From Mycolicibacterium sp. CBMA 234 (lineage in GTDB: Bacteria; Actinomycetota; Actinomycetes; Mycobacteriales; Mycobacteriaceae): DNA of 64,000 bases. The stretch lies in assembly GCF_009729415.1 (NCBI RefSeq), contig NZ_MPKW01000022.1:124001-188000 (forward strand), in the 5' to 3' direction. Both the position numbers and the translations under genes were made by a program. Below, one piece after another: positions 40,710-49,361 of the stretch (position 1 is its first letter; each line of letters opens with the position of its first letter). The notes below the pieces were generated by a model. That model did no database searches, was not told where the DNA came from, and saw nothing but the letters and a program-made list of their open reading frames with translations.

Positions 40710-40716
40710 GCCGGTC

Positions 40717-42309
40717 ATGCGAGTTCGAGCCAGCAGCGTCGCGGCCGTCGTCCTCTCGATCCTGGGTGTCTGGCTGACCGTGGGCGTCGGTCCCGCGCGG
40801 GCTGATACTCCGCCGATAACCCTTGACGTGAACCTGAGCCTGCGCAGCGACGGCGCTCTCGCGGTCACCACGACCACGACGGTGCCCGACGGCGCCACCG
40901 CGACGGGCCGCATTCCGCTGGCAATCCCGGTGGAAGCCAATCGAACTCAGCACTTCCAGATTTCCGACATCACCGCCGACAACGGTGCGACGGCCAGCAT
41001 TCAGGGCGCGGTGCTGGTCATCAACGCGCCTGCGGGCACCTCGAAAGTCAGTTACTCGGTGCGCGGCACCGTCGCCGACGGACCGGATCTGCAGCAGTTC
41101 ACGTGGGTGCTCTCGGCCGGCTGGTCGGCTCCCATTTCGACCTTGACTGGTTCCTTCAGTTCTCCGTCGGCCAAGCCGGATTCACCGATCTGCGCGTACG
41201 GACAGATCGGTGTCCGCCGCTTGTGCTCGTTGACCCAGACCGCGGCCAACGGCTCAGTCGAGTTCCAGAACAACAAGCTCGGGGCCAATGAAGTCGCCCT
41301 GTTCTCCGTTCTCCTGCCTGCGCAAACTGTCACGGCCACAGCAGATTTCACCCCAACAGTCAACGCGGGTGAGAAAGACGACGCCACCGACGTCGCTGGC
41401 ATCATCGCAGTGACTACCGCCGCTATCGTGGCGTTGCTCATGGCTGCCCTGGCTTGGCTGCGTCGCCGCGCCGATGACGCCGCACCGCAGTCCGCCGCGA
41501 ACGCGATCCAGTTGCTCACGGCCGACAACGCTTTCGCCTCCCCGGACGGTGTTCGTCCCGGGCAGATCGGATCGGTCACCACGAGTCGCCCGCGCCCGTC
41601 CGACATCAGCGCGACGGTGCTGGACCTCGCAGTCCGTCATTACCTCTGGATCGCCGAGCGGCCCACCTCAACCGGCGTCCTGGACTTCCAGATTTCGCGC
41701 CGGACGCCACTTGACGGTGGCGTCACCGATTTCGAGCGCGCGGTCGTCGATGCCCTCCTGCCCAACAATCGCGAGTCGGTTTCCGTTCTGGCCCTTACTC
41801 AGTCAGATCAGCCAGCTGAGTTGATGTCGGCCCGTTGGGCTATCACCGCCAGCGTCGGTGACTGGGTCCGTAAGCGCGGCCAGCGGGTGGAAGTGGCTGG
41901 ATACGCACTACTGCTGGCCGGCGCGGTGGCCGCTGTCGTTGTGCCCCAACCGCTTTGGGGTGTCGCGGTGGCCGTGTTCGGCGGCGGCCTCGCAGCAGCC
42001 GGACGACTACTGCCCGACCGCACCGCCCGCGGCAGTCGACTGGCCGCGGCTATCGCCAGCACCCGGCGCTACCTGACGACCGTCAACCCTGAAAGTGTCC
42101 CGCCGCCCGCCCAATCGGTGCTGCTGCATCGGGGCATTCCCTATGCACATTCGCTGGGCGAGCTACAGCAGTGGCTGAAGCGCTGGCCGAATCCGGGTAC
42201 CGCCGACTGGTACCGGACCGCAGGCGAGCACCCGTTGCCGGCGGGGCTACCCACGCTGGCCGCGCTGCTCGACGGCATTGCTGCACAAAGCGAGGCGGCC
42301 CGGCGCTAG
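40717..42309 (+). CDS. DUF2207-like membrane protein
   Basis: A 530-residue protein with a signal peptide or anchor (VAAVVLSILGVWLTVGVGPARA), an extracytoplasmic domain of about 190 residues that resembles DUF2207 (LDVNLSLRSDGALAVTTTTT, PAGTSKVSYSVRG), then a membrane helix (IIAVTTAAIVALLMAALAWL), a cytoplasmic domain (DISATVLDLAVRHYLWIAE), and a hydrophobic pair near residues 400-435. I chose ATG at 40717 because it is 7 nt from a -10; GTG at 40708 is possible. Function unknown; the divergent peptidases suggest envelope processing. Confidence 0.75.
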   Translation: MRVRASSVAAVVLSILGVWLTVGVGPARADTPPITLDVNLSLRSDGALAVTTTTTVPDGATATGRIPLAIPVEANRTQHFQISDITADNGATASIQGAVLVINAPAGTSKVSYSVRGTVADGPDLQQFTWVLSAGWSAPISTLTGSFSSPSAKPDSPICAYGQIGVRRLCSLTQTAANGSVEFQNNKLGANEVALFSVLLPAQTVTATADFTPTVNAGEKDDATDVAGIIAVTTAAIVALLMAALAWLRRRADDAAPQSAANAIQLLTADNAFASPDGVRPGQIGSVTTSRPRPSDISATVLDLAVRHYLWIAERPTSTGVLDFQISRRTPLDGGVTDFERAVVDALLPNNRESVSVLALTQSDQPAELMSARWAITASVGDWVRKRGQRVEVAGYALLLAGAVAAVVVPQPLWGVAVAVFGGGLAAAGRLLPDRTARGSRLAAAIASTRRYLTTVNPESVPPPAQSVLLHRGIPYAHSLGELQQWLKRWPNPGTADWYRTAGEHPLPAGLPTLAALLDGIAAQSEAARR

Positions 42310-42478
42310 CCGCCTAGTCAGAAGCAAGCCGAGTGTCGCGTAGGTCACTGCGCCAGGCTTAGCTCGTTGTCTCTGGGGATCCGGCCGGTCACCTGACTGT
42401 CACCTTGGGTTCGGTGGCGCGGAGTTCAATTGCGACGACCCGCTTTCCGCCCGCTATCCGCGTTCCCCAGGAGTAGCC

Positions 42479-43105
42479 ATGACCATCACCGAAACCCCCA
42501 CCACCAACGACACCGCGAACGGGCAGGTCATCGAGGCCGAGCTCGTCGAGTCCACGGACGCCGCCGACGCCGACGAGACCGGCCTCGCGATCCGCGAGGT
42601 GCTGAGCGGCGTGCTGGAGCGTCAGCTCGACGCCGGCCACAGCCTCACCCGTCAGCTGGTCAGCGCCACCTCCGCCGCTGCCGAGGCCGTGGTCGAGTCG
42701 CCGGCCAAGGTCATTTCTTCGGTGCGCGACGGCGCCACCCTCCCGAACGCCGTCAGCGACACCGGTTCCGCGGTTCAGGACGTGCTGGCCGAGTCCGGGC
42801 GCGACATCCGCAGCGCCGTCGGCGAATACGTCGGCCGCAACGCCGTCGGGCCGAACGCCGTCATCGCCGGTGCATCGCACGTGGCCGGCTCGCTGGTGCG
42901 GGCCCAGGGCGCCCTGACCGCCACCGCCGTGGACGGCCTGTTCACCGTGGCCGGCACTGCCGCCCACGGTGACGACGTGCGCGAGGTCGCCAACCGCGAG
43001 TGGAGCGAGCTGCGCACCACCGCCTCGTCGGCCCGCGAAGCCGTCGAGGCCCAGATCGCCACCACCCGCGAGAACATTCGGGACGCTTTCGACGCTCTCG
43101 CCTGA
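42479..43105 (+). CDS. Hypothetical helical protein
   Basis: A 208-residue protein I do not recognise. The first 35 residues are Thr/Asp/Glu-rich and probably disordered. The rest is Ala/Val/Ser-rich and predicted helical, with possible coiled-coil at the C-terminus (REVANREWSELRTTASSAREAVEAQIATTRENI split into heptads). There is no signal peptide and no strong membrane segment. The ATG has CAGGAG upstream. A hairpin terminator follows. Confidence 0.7.
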   Translation: MTITETPTTNDTANGQVIEAELVESTDAADADETGLAIREVLSGVLERQLDAGHSLTRQLVSATSAAAEAVVESPAKVISSVRDGATLPNAVSDTGSAVQDVLAESGRDIRSAVGEYVGRNAVGPNAVIAGASHVAGSLVRAQGALTATAVDGLFTVAGTAAHGDDVREVANREWSELRTTASSAREAVEAQIATTRENIRDAFDALA

Positions 43106-43119
43106 GAAGCCTGATTGAC

Positions 43120-43155
43120 GCTCGGGATCGGTCGGAGTTCGGGCCGATCCCGAGC
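43120..43155. terminator. Bidirectional hairpin terminator
   Basis: A 12-bp perfect stem, GCTCGGGATCGG (43120-43131) with CCGATCCCGAGC (43144-43155), and a 12-nt loop lie between the convergent genes ending at 43105 and 43173. Confidence 0.75.
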
Positions 43156-43172
43156 ACCAGCACTGCTACCTC

Positions 43173-44453
43173 TTACTCCCCGCCGGCCTTGGCAGCACGC
43201 TGACCGCCCTTGCCCCCACCGCGCGACTTGCCGGCCGATTCGTGCGAACGTCCGCTATTGCTGCCGGAATCCGACGCGGCGCTGTCCCCGCCCTTCGTCT
43301 TTGAGCGGTCGCGCTTGGAGTTCGTGGCGCCCTTGCCAGTCGCCGACCCCTCATCGGCGCCCTTGACTCCGTCGCCGGTCGATGCCGCCGTGCCACCTTC
43401 AGCGCCGGCCTCCGTGCTGGTCGACGGCTTCGTGCCCCGCGTCCGAAGATCCTGCTTCGCCGCAGGCGCACCCGCAGCGGAGTTATCCGTGGCATCGGAT
43501 GCAACCGTTGGCGCCGGCCTATCCGCCTCGGCCGCACCGCGCTTGGCGGTGAGCGTTGTCGCCTCCCCAGCCGACAAGGCAACCATCGTCGCCCCCGCCG
43601 ACGGAACACTGGCCGCGGAGTTGAGCGCCGGAGCCGTCGGCTTGATCGCGGTGGCAATGATGTTCAGCGCGTTACGGAATCCCTGCACGATGCCATTCGG
43701 CCCCAGGAGCCCTCCGCCGCTGCCGTTGTACCCGTTCAGGAAGGCACCGGTGATGGAGCCCGGGATCATAACGATCGCCCCCAGGGCACCGACCAGATCC
43801 CTCGCACCCAGCGCGTGGACCACGTTCTGGAGGCCGTCGCCCGTGGCGGTCACGACATCACTCAGAGCGATCAGCGCCGGGAATCCGGCCGCTAGCACCC
43901 ATCCCATGCCGCTCGGCGAGTTTATAGCCGTGTCGATCACGTTCAGCATGTTCTGCACCGGCTTACGGATGACGGCTTGAACATCCCCAAGAATGGTTGT
44001 GGTGAGGATTGGTGTGAGGATGGGCGCCAGCGCGGCGCCCATCAACGTCTGCAATCCATCCGAGATCTGCCCGGCGGCGAATTGCTGGAACGCGGTCTTC
44101 AGCTGCTCCGGCGTCTGAGCCAACTGCTGACCAGAGGCAACCAGAAAGTCCCTGATGGATCCGCCGAGGAGGACGGCACTGGCGAGTTGATTAGTCAGAA
44201 CCTGGGTGAGCACTGGGGCCGGGTTCGCGATGATCTCGGTAGCGAGATTCTTGGTGTTCGCTAGAGCCTCAGTAATGACTTGCCCCCATTGGGCGATCGG
44301 GTTCACCTGCGCGGCAAGCTGTACCGCACTTGCGTGGACTGTCGGCAGGTGGAGGTTTGGCATCGCCTGGGGCGTGATCGGAGAGACGGCGATGACGCCG
44401 GCCCCCATTAGCGCGACTCCAGCCGTGAGAGTAGGGCGAACAGCGATCTGCAT
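43173..44453 (-). CDS. GjpA-type outer membrane porin-like secreted protein
   Basis: A 426-residue secreted protein resembling actinobacterial GjpA-type porins. A signal-like N-terminus (MQIAVRPTLTAGVALMGAGVIAVSP) precedes a helical/hydrophobic middle with repeated Leu/Val/Ile segments (NPIAQWGQVITEALANTKNL, ALAPILTPILTTTILGDVQ, GALGAIVMIPGSITGAFLNGYNG). The C-terminal ~120 residues are a Lys/Ser/Gly/Ala-rich low-complexity tail. The ATG at 44453 follows AGGGGAAG. It is preceded by a long AT-rich upstream region. Family is inferred from the N-terminal and repeat pattern; porin activity is not shown. Confidence 0.65.
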   Translation of the reverse strand: MQIAVRPTLTAGVALMGAGVIAVSPITPQAMPNLHLPTVHASAVQLAAQVNPIAQWGQVITEALANTKNLATEIIANPAPVLTQVLTNQLASAVLLGGSIRDFLVASGQQLAQTPEQLKTAFQQFAAGQISDGLQTLMGAALAPILTPILTTTILGDVQAVIRKPVQNMLNVIDTAINSPSGMGWVLAAGFPALIALSDVVTATGDGLQNVVHALGARDLVGALGAIVMIPGSITGAFLNGYNGSGGGLLGPNGIVQGFRNALNIIATAIKPTAPALNSAASVPSAGATMVALSAGEATTLTAKRGAAEADRPAPTVASDATDNSAAGAPAAKQDLRTRGTKPSTSTEAGAEGGTAASTGDGVKGADEGSATGKGATNSKRDRSKTKGGDSAASDSGSNSGRSHESAGKSRGGGKGGQRAAKAGGE

Positions 44454-45002
44454 GGTGCTTCCCCTGTAGGTGAGTGTGATATTAACCACAGCAACATATC
44501 GGTAAAGCGTTGGTCAGTTCACAGGAATCACTAGATAGAACCTGTGTCAGTTTTGGCTCCAATACCTACTTATTGGTAGTTTTTTAGCTGGTCAGCGTTA
44601 CTCCATCCAGGGAGAGGCAGTGTTAGATGTAGTCATAACTGACCATTTCGTTAGATAGCGAACGCGCAACCGTGTGCAACAGTCGGTTGCTAGAAAAATT
44701 GAACTCCAGATAATTAACTGGTATTAAGCGTGCCGATGATCGGCATAGATTCGCCGCATCCGATCGACGTGACATGCCGCGTCGATAACCGCAGGACGCG
44801 CGTTCCGGGATCGCGGCACCACCGCCGGCCAACTGCGCAGGGGTTGCTGCGCGAGAACCCGTCCAGTAACGCTAATTCAGCAACGAAACCGGCCCGCACG
44901 GCGTGTCGCAGCGACCATGAGCCACCCGCGCCGCGGCCGATTCCCCAATCAAGTTATCCACAGGCCCCAAATTTTGGCGTGGCACGTGTCGGACCCTCTC
45001 GT
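44454..45002. other. Long intergenic region, AT-rich near the porin gene
   Basis: About 550 bp without a convincing gene. The part from 44461 to about 44740 is visibly richer in A/T than the window and carries short dyads, such as CCAATA-CCTACT-TATTGG (44559-44576) and ACAGG/CCTGT (44521-44545). It may hold the porin gene's promoter and leader. The small open frames here look random. No RNA gene was recognised. Confidence 0.5.
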
Positions 45003-45023
45003 TATGCTCGAATGTATGTTCGA
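45003..45023 (+). promoter_or_regulatory. SOS-box-like site over a leaderless start
   Basis: TATGCT (45003-45008) is a -10 element 7 nt before the ATG at 45016. TCGAATGTATGTTCGA at 45008-45023 matches the mycobacterial LexA box TCGAACnnnnGTTCGA at all but one fixed position (T for C). It covers the start codon and TSS. Confidence 0.65.
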
Positions 45024-46707
45024 TCACGTGGGGGTGGGTGCGACGGGGGTTCTCGTGCACGATGCCTCGGTGGTCGACGCGGTCACCCACTTCGCGCGGG
45101 TATCGGCGATCGCTGACTCGCGGAAATTCGGGGCGATTGCTGATCTGGTTTCGCTGCGCATCGACAATCAGGGTGATCGGCAGTGGTGGGCGTGCGATGG
45201 CTGGGACGCCGCGGTCGCTGAGGTGGGTGCCGCGCTGGGGATCGGTCGGCGGGAAGCCTCGGGGCTGCTGTCGATCGCAATCGCGCTACGGGACCGGTTG
45301 CCGAAGGTGGCGGCGGTGTTCGCCGCGGGTGGGGTGTCGGCGCGGACGGTGTCCACGATCTGTTGGCGCACCCGCCTGGTCGAGGATGCCGACATTCTGG
45401 CGTTGTTGGATGCCGCGTTGGCGGGGGCGTTGACTGAGTGGGCCGGGTTGTCGCGCAAGAAGATTGAGAAGAAGGTCGACGGCTGGGTACAGAAGTTCGA
45501 CCCGGCGGCGGTGCTGAAAGTGCGCTCGGCGGCCCGCGGCCGCACGGTGGGGGTGGGCAAGCCCGATGATCAGACGGGGGTGGCGTCGATCTGGGGTGCG
45601 TTGTTGGCCACTGATGCTGAGCTGTTGGATCGGGTGTTGACCGAGCTGGCCGGGCAGGTCTGCGAGCGCGATCCCCGCACGTTCGGGCAGCGCCGTGCTG
45701 ATGCGTTGGGTGTGTTGGCGGCCCGCGGGGACCGGTTGGCGTGCCAGTGCGGCAACCCCGACTGCCCGGCCGCTGGGCCTGATGCCCGCGCCACCGCGGT
45801 CGTGATTCATGTGCTCACTGATGCGCTGCCCGTACCGGTGGCTGATCCGCTGCTCAGTGGTGATCCGGCCGCGCCCCTGGTTCCGGTGCCGCCCGAGCCC
45901 GTCAACGAAACGGTGCCCGAGCCGGCCCCCGTGCCCGTGTCCGAACCCGAGCCGGCTCCGGTGCCCGCGCCACAACCCGCCACCACGCCCGCCAAAACCC
46001 CGGCACCGGTCGGGTATGTGGTCGGTGGCGCGGTGGTGCCGCCGGCGCTACTGGCGGATCTGGTGGCCCGCGGCGCGACAGTTCGCACCGTCGCTTCGGC
46101 TACCGGTCTTGATGGGGTACCGCGGTACCGGCCATCCACGGCAATGGATGAATTCGTCCGGATGCGGGCCATGACGTGTATGTTTCCCGGCTGCGATCAG
46201 CCCGCAACCCACTGCGACATCGACCACACCGTGCCCTGGCCCGGCGGGCCGACCCATCCGGGCAACCTCAACCCGAAATGCCGCAAACACCACCTATTGA
46301 AGACCTTCTACGGCGGACCCCACGGCTGGTCCGACCGGCAACTGCCCGACGGGACCATCGTGTGGACCGCACCCACCGGCCACACCTACACCAGCGTGCC
46401 CGAAAGTCGAATCCTGTTCCCCGACACCATCACCGACACCCCACTGCCGCCGATGCCGCCGCCAGCGGTCGACCTCGATGCGCCACCCACACCGGGCCGC
46501 GGCGTCATGATGCCGGTCCGGCGCCGCACCCGCGCCCAAGACCTCGCCCGACAGATCGCCTACGAACGCGCCCTCAACGAAGCCGACCTCGAGGAAGCCG
46601 CCCGCCGACGCGAGGAACTCAAAGCTGCCCGCGAGGCCGCCGAACAACAGGAAACCACCGAGCAACACGCGCCCACCGAAAACGACATCCCGCCGCCCGC
46701 AACCTGA
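45016..46707 (+). CDS. DUF222/13E12-repeat-family HNH endonuclease-like protein
   Basis: A 563-residue member of the 13E12 family common in mycobacteria. The N-terminal DUF222 domain spans about residues 20-260 (AVAEVGAALGIGRREASGLL, QCGNPDCPA with cysteines). A long Pro/Val/Glu linker (PVPVSEPEPAPVPA type) leads to a DGVPRYRPS segment and a C-terminal HNH nuclease motif (CMFPGCDQPATHCDIDHTVPW then LNPKCRKHHLLK). I chose ATG at 45016: leaderless -10 spacing and family start MFD. The SOS-like box suggests damage induction. Such genes are often in repetitive copies; only one is seen here. Confidence 0.85.
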   Translation: MFDHVGVGATGVLVHDASVVDAVTHFARVSAIADSRKFGAIADLVSLRIDNQGDRQWWACDGWDAAVAEVGAALGIGRREASGLLSIAIALRDRLPKVAAVFAAGGVSARTVSTICWRTRLVEDADILALLDAALAGALTEWAGLSRKKIEKKVDGWVQKFDPAAVLKVRSAARGRTVGVGKPDDQTGVASIWGALLATDAELLDRVLTELAGQVCERDPRTFGQRRADALGVLAARGDRLACQCGNPDCPAAGPDARATAVVIHVLTDALPVPVADPLLSGDPAAPLVPVPPEPVNETVPEPAPVPVSEPEPAPVPAPQPATTPAKTPAPVGYVVGGAVVPPALLADLVARGATVRTVASATGLDGVPRYRPSTAMDEFVRMRAMTCMFPGCDQPATHCDIDHTVPWPGGPTHPGNLNPKCRKHHLLKTFYGGPHGWSDRQLPDGTIVWTAPTGHTYTSVPESRILFPDTITDTPLPPMPPPAVDLDAPPTPGRGVMMPVRRRTRAQDLARQIAYERALNEADLEEAARRREELKAAREAAEQQETTEQHAPTENDIPPPAT

Positions 46708-46709
46708 AA

Positions 46710-46752
46710 CGTGAATACCCCTGAAAGATCAGGTCTTTCAGGGGTATTCACG
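46710..46752. terminator. Bidirectional hairpin terminator
   Basis: An 18-bp perfect stem, CGTGAATACCCCTGAAAG (46710-46727) with its complement at 46735-46752, and a 7-nt loop. It begins 2 nt after the HNH gene stop and ends 5 nt before the convergent AhpD-like gene stop. Confidence 0.85.
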
Positions 46753-46757
46753 CGCGC

Positions 46758-47240
46758 TCAACGCCGACGCGGGACGGATTTCCGGGTCGCGGCGTTCAGC
46801 CGGTTCCAGGAATTGATGACGGTGGCCATGCCGATGACGTGGGCGAGCTCGGTCTTGGTGAACACCGCGGCCGCTTGGAGGTACACATCATCCGGAACCG
46901 GTCCGTGGCTCAAGTCGGTGATCGCCTCGGTGAGGGCGAGCGCCGCACGCTCACGGTCGGTGAACAAGTCGCCGGCCTCTTCCCACGCGGCAACGAGAGC
47001 CAGCCTCTGTTCGGTCTCTCCCAACCGGCGCGCGTCGTGCACGTGCATGTCGAGGCAGAAGGCGCAGTGGTTGATCTGCGAAGCGCGAATCTTGATGAGC
47101 TCACCGATGGTGGGGTCGAGTTCTTTGGCCGCGGCGTTGCTGAAGGACATCATCCCGGCGTACAGCTCGGGAGCAACGTCGTAGATCTCGATGCGCTTGG
47201 CGTGGTGGTTGGTGGTCGGTGCATTCAGGGTCTCAGTCAT
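46758..47240 (-). CDS. AhpD/carboxymuconolactone-decarboxylase-like protein
   Basis: A 160-residue alkylhydroperoxidase AhpD-family protein. The CxxC active site with following His is CAFCLDMHVHDA, and upstream is LIKIRASQIN. Such proteins reduce peroxides or act as thiol reductants. The ATG at 47240 (MTETL) has AGGTG upstream. It diverges from a MocR gene whose start is about 50 nt away, so the regulator may control it. Confidence 0.83.
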   Translation of the reverse strand: MTETLNAPTTNHHAKRIEIYDVAPELYAGMMSFSNAAAKELDPTIGELIKIRASQINHCAFCLDMHVHDARRLGETEQRLALVAAWEEAGDLFTDRERAALALTEAITDLSHGPVPDDVYLQAAAVFTKTELAHVIGMATVINSWNRLNAATRKSVPRRR

Positions 47241-47289
47241 GACACCTACGTTAGCCATCAAAAACCCGCCAACATGGTTCAATTCATGC

Positions 47290-48720
47290 GTGGTTTCGTG
47301 GGCCAATTCTGAAGCGAACGGCACCGGTCTAGATCTTCATCTGGACCTTGGCCAGACCGTCGCCCCTGGCCGCCGCGGTAGCCGCGGTAGCCGCGACCAG
47401 CTGATTCGGGCGCTGCGGGACGCGGTCCGGTCGGGCCGGTTGCCGGCCGGCACCATGCTGCCGCCGTCGCGGTCCCTGGCTACTGACCTCGGATTGGCCC
47501 GCAACACCGTCGCCGAGTCCTATGCCGAGCTGGTCGCCGAAGGCTGGCTGGCCGCCCGCCAGGGCGCGGGCACCTGGGTGGTGGGCGCACATCCCGAACC
47601 GACGATCACCGCTCCCCGCGGCCGGCCACCGACCCCGATCCACAACTTGATGCCGGGATCCGGAAACGTGGCCGCATTCCCGCGGCAGGCGTGGCTGGCA
47701 TCGGCACGCCGGGCCCTGACCAACGCCCCGACCGAAGCCTTGCGCATCGGAGACTCCCGCGGCCGGCCGGAACTGCGCGCTGCGGTAGCCGCGTACCTGG
47801 CCCGAGCCCGCGGCGTCCGCACATCCCCCGAATCGATCGTCATCTGCGCCGGGACCCGCCACGCCGTCGAGCTTCTGTCAAAAGTGTTCGCGCCGAATAC
47901 GATTGCCGTCGAGGCCTACGGCCTGTTCTTGTTCCGTGACGCGATCAGCGAGGCCGGCGCCGGCACGGTACCGATCCGGATCGACGCCCACGGCGCCGTC
48001 GTCGCCGATCTCGAAAACACCAGCGCGGCAGCGGTTCTGCTCACCCCGGCACATCACTTCCCACACGGTGTGCCACTGCACCCCACGCGGCGCACTCAAG
48101 CCCTGGACTGGGCCAAGCGGACGAAAAACTATGTACTGGAAGATGATTACGACGGCGAGTTCCGCTACGACCGGCAACCGATAGGCTCGATGCAGGGCCT
48201 TGATCCTGATCGGGTGGTCTATCTAGGTTCGGTAAGTAAGAGCCTGTCCCCGGTGCTGCGGCTGGGCTGGATGGTGTTGCCCGACAGCCTGATAGACCCG
48301 GTGCTGGCCGCGGCGGGCGGACAGCAGTTCTACGTCAACGCCATCGACCAACTCACCATGGCCGACTTCATCGAATCCGGTCACTACGACAAGCACATTC
48401 GCCGAATGCGCAATAGCTATCGGCACCGGCGCGACGCCCTCACCGCGAAGCTGGCCGATTTGGACGTCGAGATCAGCGGGTTGTCCGCCGGCTTGCACGC
48501 CCTGATCCGGCTGCCCGACGGCACGGAGCACGAGGCCATCCGGCGCGCGGCCGACGCCGGGATTGCGTTGTCGGGCCTGGCGCTGCTACGACACCCTGAC
48601 GCCACCGCGGAAACCCCGCACCAGGACGGCGTGGTGGTGAGCTTCGGCACACCGGCCGATCACGAGTTCAACGCAGCGCTCGATGCGCTGCACGACGTGC
48701 TGGCGGCCGTCAGCCGCTGA
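47290..48720 (+). CDS. MocR-family regulator (GntR HTH fused to aminotransferase domain)
   Basis: A 476-residue MocR/PdxR-type protein. The N-terminal GntR HTH reads LPAGTMLPPSRSLATDLGLARNTVAESYAEL, then a linker. The fold-type I aminotransferase domain contains EDDYDGEFRYD and the PLP lysine site YLGSVSKSLSPVLRLGW. Such proteins sense PLP or amino-acid derivatives. GTG at 47290 is the start consistent with length; the ATG at 47239 falls on the start of the divergent AhpD-like gene. The two share a ~50-bp promoter region. Confidence 0.85.
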   Translation: MVSWANSEANGTGLDLHLDLGQTVAPGRRGSRGSRDQLIRALRDAVRSGRLPAGTMLPPSRSLATDLGLARNTVAESYAELVAEGWLAARQGAGTWVVGAHPEPTITAPRGRPPTPIHNLMPGSGNVAAFPRQAWLASARRALTNAPTEALRIGDSRGRPELRAAVAAYLARARGVRTSPESIVICAGTRHAVELLSKVFAPNTIAVEAYGLFLFRDAISEAGAGTVPIRIDAHGAVVADLENTSAAAVLLTPAHHFPHGVPLHPTRRTQALDWAKRTKNYVLEDDYDGEFRYDRQPIGSMQGLDPDRVVYLGSVSKSLSPVLRLGWMVLPDSLIDPVLAAAGGQQFYVNAIDQLTMADFIESGHYDKHIRRMRNSYRHRRDALTAKLADLDVEISGLSAGLHALIRLPDGTEHEAIRRAADAGIALSGLALLRHPDATAETPHQDGVVVSFGTPADHEFNAALDALHDVLAAVSR

Positions 48721-49333
48721 GCGCGGCCAATTCCGCCTTGAGGTTGGTCCGGGCGGTGTCCTCCCACAACCGGCGGCCCTGGTCCGTGCGGTACAGGAAC
48801 GGCGCGGCCAACATCGCTTCGATCATCCGGGCCCGCCAGGCAACGAAATCCCCGTCGCTGACGTGCCTGTACTCGGCCCGCACGCGGGCAGTGTTGTGCT
48901 GGTAGTCCTCCGGCGGGACCGCGAGCACGGCCAGGTCGGCGTCGGAGAGCACCTGGCCGTTGTGGTCGTCGGCCGCTGGGTTGTGGGTGATTGTCACCCG
49001 CACCAGCCGTCCCACCTCTGCCACGAACTCAGCGTCCACGCCCAACTCCCCCAATTCCGATTCGGCCAGCAGTGCGCTGTTCTCCTCGTCATCGGACTTC
49101 CCGGCGTACACCGCGTCGTGGTACCAGGCCGCAACGCGCACGGCGTCAGGATCGTCGGCGAAGGCCGCCAGGGCGTCCACCGCGGACAGGATGCCGCGCA
49201 GGTGACTCATGTCGTGGTACCTGCGGTGTGGCTCGGCCCAGCGGCCCAGGAGCGCCTCTCCGACGTCGTCCATCCGGGGCGACACAGAGTGCCGCGCCAA
49301 CAGGGTGTGCCACGCCTGGAGCAAATCGGTCAC
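48710..49333 (-). CDS. HD-domain phosphohydrolase-like protein
   Basis: A 207-residue protein with the HD pattern: RYHDMSHLRGIL early, WYHDAVYAG (HD pair) in the middle, VRVTITHNPA then DADLAVLAVPP with late Asp. This is the pattern of small metal-dependent phosphohydrolases of unknown substrate. GTG at 49333 was chosen on homology; the extension overlaps gtrA. Its 3' end overlaps the MocR gene by 11 bp, and its start is 28 bp from gtrA, divergent. Confidence 0.78.
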   Translation of the reverse strand: MTDLLQAWHTLLARHSVSPRMDDVGEALLGRWAEPHRRYHDMSHLRGILSAVDALAAFADDPDAVRVAAWYHDAVYAGKSDDEENSALLAESELGELGVDAEFVAEVGRLVRVTITHNPAADDHNGQVLSDADLAVLAVPPEDYQHNTARVRAEYRHVSDGDFVAWRARMIEAMLAAPFLYRTDQGRRLWEDTARTNLKAELAALSG

Positions 49334-49349
49334 GTGTCCATGGTGCACG

Positions 49350-49355
49350 TAAGCT
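49350..49355 (+). promoter_or_regulatory. -10 element for leaderless gtrA mRNA
   Basis: TAAGCT lies 6 nt before the GTG at 49362 and fits the TAnnnT leaderless pattern. Confidence 0.45.
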
Positions 49356-49361
49356 GCCCCG

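Noticed and set aside
44623..44832. Small open frame in the porin-HNH intergenic region.
   Set aside because: No ribosome-binding site, random composition, ends in AT-rich non-coding sequence.
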